This document shows positions 5,523-6,096 of a stretch of 6,096 bases of DNA, piece by piece. Position 1 is the stretch's first letter. Every line of letters begins with the position of its first letter. The notes below the pieces were generated by a model. It was not told the DNA's origin. It did no database searches and saw only the letters and a list, made by a program, of their open reading frames with translations. The position numbers were made by a program, and so were the translations under genes. This stretch comes from Candidatus Agathobaculum merdigallinarum (lineage in GTDB: Bacteria > Bacillota > Clostridia > Oscillospirales > Butyricicoccaceae): contig DXDO01000075.1 in the NCBI GenBank assembly GCA_019115425.1, forward strand, positions 1 through 6,096, given 5' to 3'.

Positions 5523-5532
5523 GACAAAACCC
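5512..5532. promoter_or_regulatory. Perfect 7+7 palindrome in the divergent promoter region, candidate operator
   Basis: GGGTTTT (5512-5518), seven bases, then AAAACCC (5526-5532). The centres of the half-sites are 14 bases apart. It overlaps the -35 of the cysteine desulfurase promoter and ends 12 bases before the -35 of purA. Predicted transcripts from both promoters start outside it, so it would act as DNA, not as an RNA hairpin. I do not recognise it as a known PurR, CymR or IscR site. Confidence 0.4.
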
Positions 5533-5544
5533 GTAAATACAGGA

Positions 5545-5573
5545 TTGAAATGCCGGCCGCGCTATGATATACT
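5545..5573 (+). promoter_or_regulatory. Strong sigma-A promoter of purA with extended -10
   Basis: TTGAAA (5545-5550, 4 of 6 matches to TTGACA), a 17-base spacer, then TATACT (5568-5573, 5 of 6) preceded by TG at 5565-5566 in the extended -10 position. Transcription would start near 5580, giving a leader of about 48 bases. The leader contains a short hairpin, AACGCG (5584-5589) with CGCGTT (5597-5602), and is too short for a purine riboswitch. Confidence 0.8.
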
Positions 5574-5627
5574 TTAACCGTATAACGCGATGAAAGCGCG
5601 TTTGACAGAAGAAAGGAAGGAAATCCT

Positions 5628-6096
5628 ATGCCAGGTAAGGTAATTCTCGGCGCCCAGTGGGGCGACGAAGGCAAGGGCAAGTTCATTGATATTTTCGCGG
5701 GCAAAGCCGATCTGGTCGTGCGCAGCCAGGGCGGCAACAACGCGGGCCATACAGTCGTTGTGGACGGCGAAAAATATAAATTGCAGCTGATCCCGTCCGG
5801 CATCCTGTATCCGGACTGCGTGAACATCATCGGGCCGGGTGTGGTCGTCAATCCCAAGGCGGTGCTGGGTGAGATCGACGGCCTGCATGAAAAGGGCGTA
5901 TCGACTGACAAGCTGTTCATCGACGCGCGCTGCCACTGCATCCTGCCCTGGCATCTCGAACTGGACGCGCTGAGCGAGGCGGAAAAGGCCAAGGAAGGCA
6001 CCGCGATCGGCACGACCAAAAAGGGCATCGGCCCGACCTACATGGATAAATCCGAGCGCAGCGGCGTCCGCATGCACGATTTCGTGGACGCGGAGC
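5628..6096 (+). CDS. purA: Adenylosuccinate synthetase, N-terminal part (cut by right edge)
   Basis: Catalyses the first committed step from IMP to AMP: IMP, aspartate and GTP give adenylosuccinate. A total of 156 codons are read from ATG at 5628 without a stop; the full enzyme is usually about 425-430 residues. The N-terminus carries the GTP-binding glycine-rich loop GAQWGDEGKGK (8-18), with catalytic D13. NNAGHTV (37-43) contains H41, the other catalytic residue, at its usual position. The IMP-binding stretch GTTKKGIGPTYMDK begins at residue 128, also at the standard position. AAGGAAGG at 5613-5620 lies 7 bases before the start. The gene is divergent from the cysteine desulfurase and has its own strong promoter. 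GKFID stands where many family members have GKIVD, a mild change. C-terminal part not visible. Confidence 0.97.
   Translation, partial: MPGKVILGAQWGDEGKGKFIDIFAGKADLVVRSQGGNNAGHTVVVDGEKYKLQLIPSGILYPDCVNIIGPGVVVNPKAVLGEIDGLHEKGVSTDKLFIDARCHCILPWHLELDALSEAEKAKEGTAIGTTKKGIGPTYMDKSERSGVRMHDFVDAE

Noticed and set aside
5574..5627. Purine riboswitch or PurR box upstream of purA
   Set aside because: The predicted leader is only about 48 bases, too short for the aptamer, and no CGAAC-type PurBox pair was seen.
5492..6077. Minus-strand open frames of 178 and 167 codons opposite purA
   Set aside because: They overlap a plus-strand frame carrying all N-terminal PurA active-site motifs at standard positions, and have no ribosome binding site.

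Overview
The window looks like chromosomal DNA from a GC-rich member of the Clostridia (Bacillota), probably from the Oscillospirales/Butyricicoccaceae group. This is inferred from five things: a short-form ThiI without a rhodanese domain placed beside its own cysteine desulfurase, the gene order cysteine desulfurase-thiI-cinA, a short-form branching enzyme, AGGAGG-type ribosome binding sites, and dispersed hairpin repeats in the gaps. No phage, plasmid, transposase, CRISPR, rRNA or tRNA was seen.

From left to right: (1) the 5' part of glgB (glycogen branching enzyme) on the minus strand, running off the left edge; (2) a 247-base gap with the intrinsic terminator of the cinA unit, with a probable glgB promoter overlapping it, and a possible 17-codon leader ORF; (3) cinA, complete, minus strand; (4) a 133-base gap filled mostly by a MITE-like imperfect inverted repeat; (5) thiI, complete, minus strand; (6) a 538-base gap packed with short GC-rich hairpins and four copies of a CGTAGGG(G)CGCG motif, in which no gene is convincing; (7) a complete cysteine desulfurase gene, minus strand; (8) a 169-base divergent promoter region with good promoters in both directions and a perfect 7+7 palindrome between them; (9) the 5' part of purA (adenylosuccinate synthetase) on the plus strand, running off the right edge.

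The cysteine desulfurase and ThiI form a functional pair. The desulfurase loads sulfur from cysteine as a persulfide and ThiI uses it to make 4-thiouridine in tRNA, possibly also feeding thiamine thiazole synthesis. CinA (pyrophosphatase-like domain plus NMN deamidase) lies downstream in the same direction and may be co-transcribed. glgB and purA are separate housekeeping units.

I found no new multi-gene system. The points worth a second look are in the non-coding DNA: the palindrome in the divergent promoter region, the repeat-filled gap between the sulfur-transfer partners, the MITE-like element before cinA, and the glgB promoter that overlaps a terminator. Two genes (glgB, purA) are cut by the window edges.
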